A program made the translations under genes and the position numbers. The notes under the pieces are model-generated. The model was not told the DNA's origin. It saw nothing but the letters and a program-made list of their open reading frames with translations, and searched no databases. From positions 1 through 5,872 of the forward strand of contig JADLAH010000310.1 of assembly GCA_020848315.1 (NCBI GenBank): 5,872 nt of DNA, read 5' to 3'. The stretch is from Chitinophagales bacterium. GTDB taxonomy: Bacteria; Bacteroidota; Bacteroidia; Chitinophagales; JADIYW01. Shown here one piece after another: positions 5,621 to 5,872 of the stretch; within the stretch, counting starts at the first letter, position 1; each line of letters begins with the position of its first letter.

Positions 5621-5872
5621 ATGAAAAAGCAATTTTTTACCGCATTAGGTTTCGTCGCTTTCGGAACTTTCTTTTCCGCCTGCCAGAAAGAAGACAAACC
5701 GGATTTAGTCATTCCAACCAGCTATACCAGCGAATCTTATGACGCCAATGTCACCGTTGAGAAGGCACTCAGAAGTCAGTTAACTTCTTTCGCCAATTAC
5801 ATGAAAGTAGGAGATAATGTGGCGAATAAACTGGTGTCAGACTCGCTCGATTACTATTTTTCAGAAAACGGA
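5621..5872 (+). CDS. Putative surface-exposed lipoprotein (3' end outside window)
   Basis: Open from the ATG at 5621 to the end of the window, 84 residues visible. The N terminus is a lipoprotein signal peptide: MKKQFF, a hydrophobic core, then the lipobox FSAC with Cys21 as the lipidated residue. The mature protein starts CQKEDKPD. A short charged stretch of the Q/K-K-(D/E)(D/E) kind directly after the cysteine is the known lipoprotein export signal of Bacteroidota (defined in Capnocytophaga), so an outer-membrane protein facing the outside is likely. The following text IPTSYTSESYD, then ALRSQLTSFANYMKVGD, is faintly like the start of DUF4856-type lipoproteins of this phylum, but too little is visible to assign a family. 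It follows the response regulator on the same strand at 152 bases, with a candidate regulator dyad between them. Confidence 0.85.
   Translation, partial: MKKQFFTALGFVAFGTFFSACQKEDKPDLVIPTSYTSESYDANVTVEKALRSQLTSFANYMKVGDNVANKLVSDSLDYYFSENG

Noticed and set aside
1..5872. CRISPR arrays, insertion sequences, tRNA or rRNA genes
   Set aside because: I saw no spaced direct repeats, transposase-like protein, cloverleaf or rRNA-like stretch on either strand.

Overview
This window looks like chromosomal DNA of a Bacteroidota bacterium. Four things point there: a type IX secretion (T9SS) type A C-terminal sorting domain at 2001-2249, promoter elements of the Bacteroidota form TTG / TAnnTTTG (best at 1801-1831), a lipoprotein whose mature end reads CQKED (the surface-export type of signal known from this phylum), and few Shine-Dalgarno sites. 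Genus cannot be read from the sequence.

Layout. (1) 1-1784, plus strand: the 3' two thirds of an ABC exporter gene, joined by a 4-bp ATGA overlap to a HAD-IIIA phosphatase of the GmhB/HisB-N type, which has lost the usual zinc-binding cysteines. (2) 1801-2252, plus strand: a good Bacteroidota promoter driving a 124-residue secreted protein that is almost nothing but a signal peptide and a T9SS sorting domain. (3) 2280-4632, minus strand: a two-gene operon. The upstream gene encodes an unrecognised 401-residue protein with a basic/aromatic C-terminal tail. The downstream gene encodes a trypsin-fold protease (His36/Asp66/Ser137) without a signal peptide, followed by a four-cysteine zinc ribbon and a C-terminal alpha/beta domain. 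By eye that C-terminal domain matches a domain in the N-terminal half of its operon partner; both resemble the YbjN / type III secretion chaperone-like fold. (4) 4633-4805: a divergent control region with a 10-bp-arm inverted repeat and candidate promoters for both directions. (5) 4806-5468, plus strand: a NarL/LuxR-family response regulator. (6) 5469-5620: an intergenic region holding a perfect 7-2-7 inverted repeat, TACCTAA-CA-TTAGGTA, the geometry of NarL-type binding sites. (7) 5621 to the window end: the start of a lipoprotein gene.

The strongest candidates for something undescribed are the cytoplasmic protease/partner operon with its shared domain, and the NarL-like 7-2-7 dyad just after a NarL-family regulator gene and before a lipoprotein gene. 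The regulator, its putative site and the divergent operon could form one small regulon, but that is inference: no sensor kinase is visible here. The ABC transporter/phosphatase pair and the sorting-domain protein look like ordinary, separately expressed neighbours.
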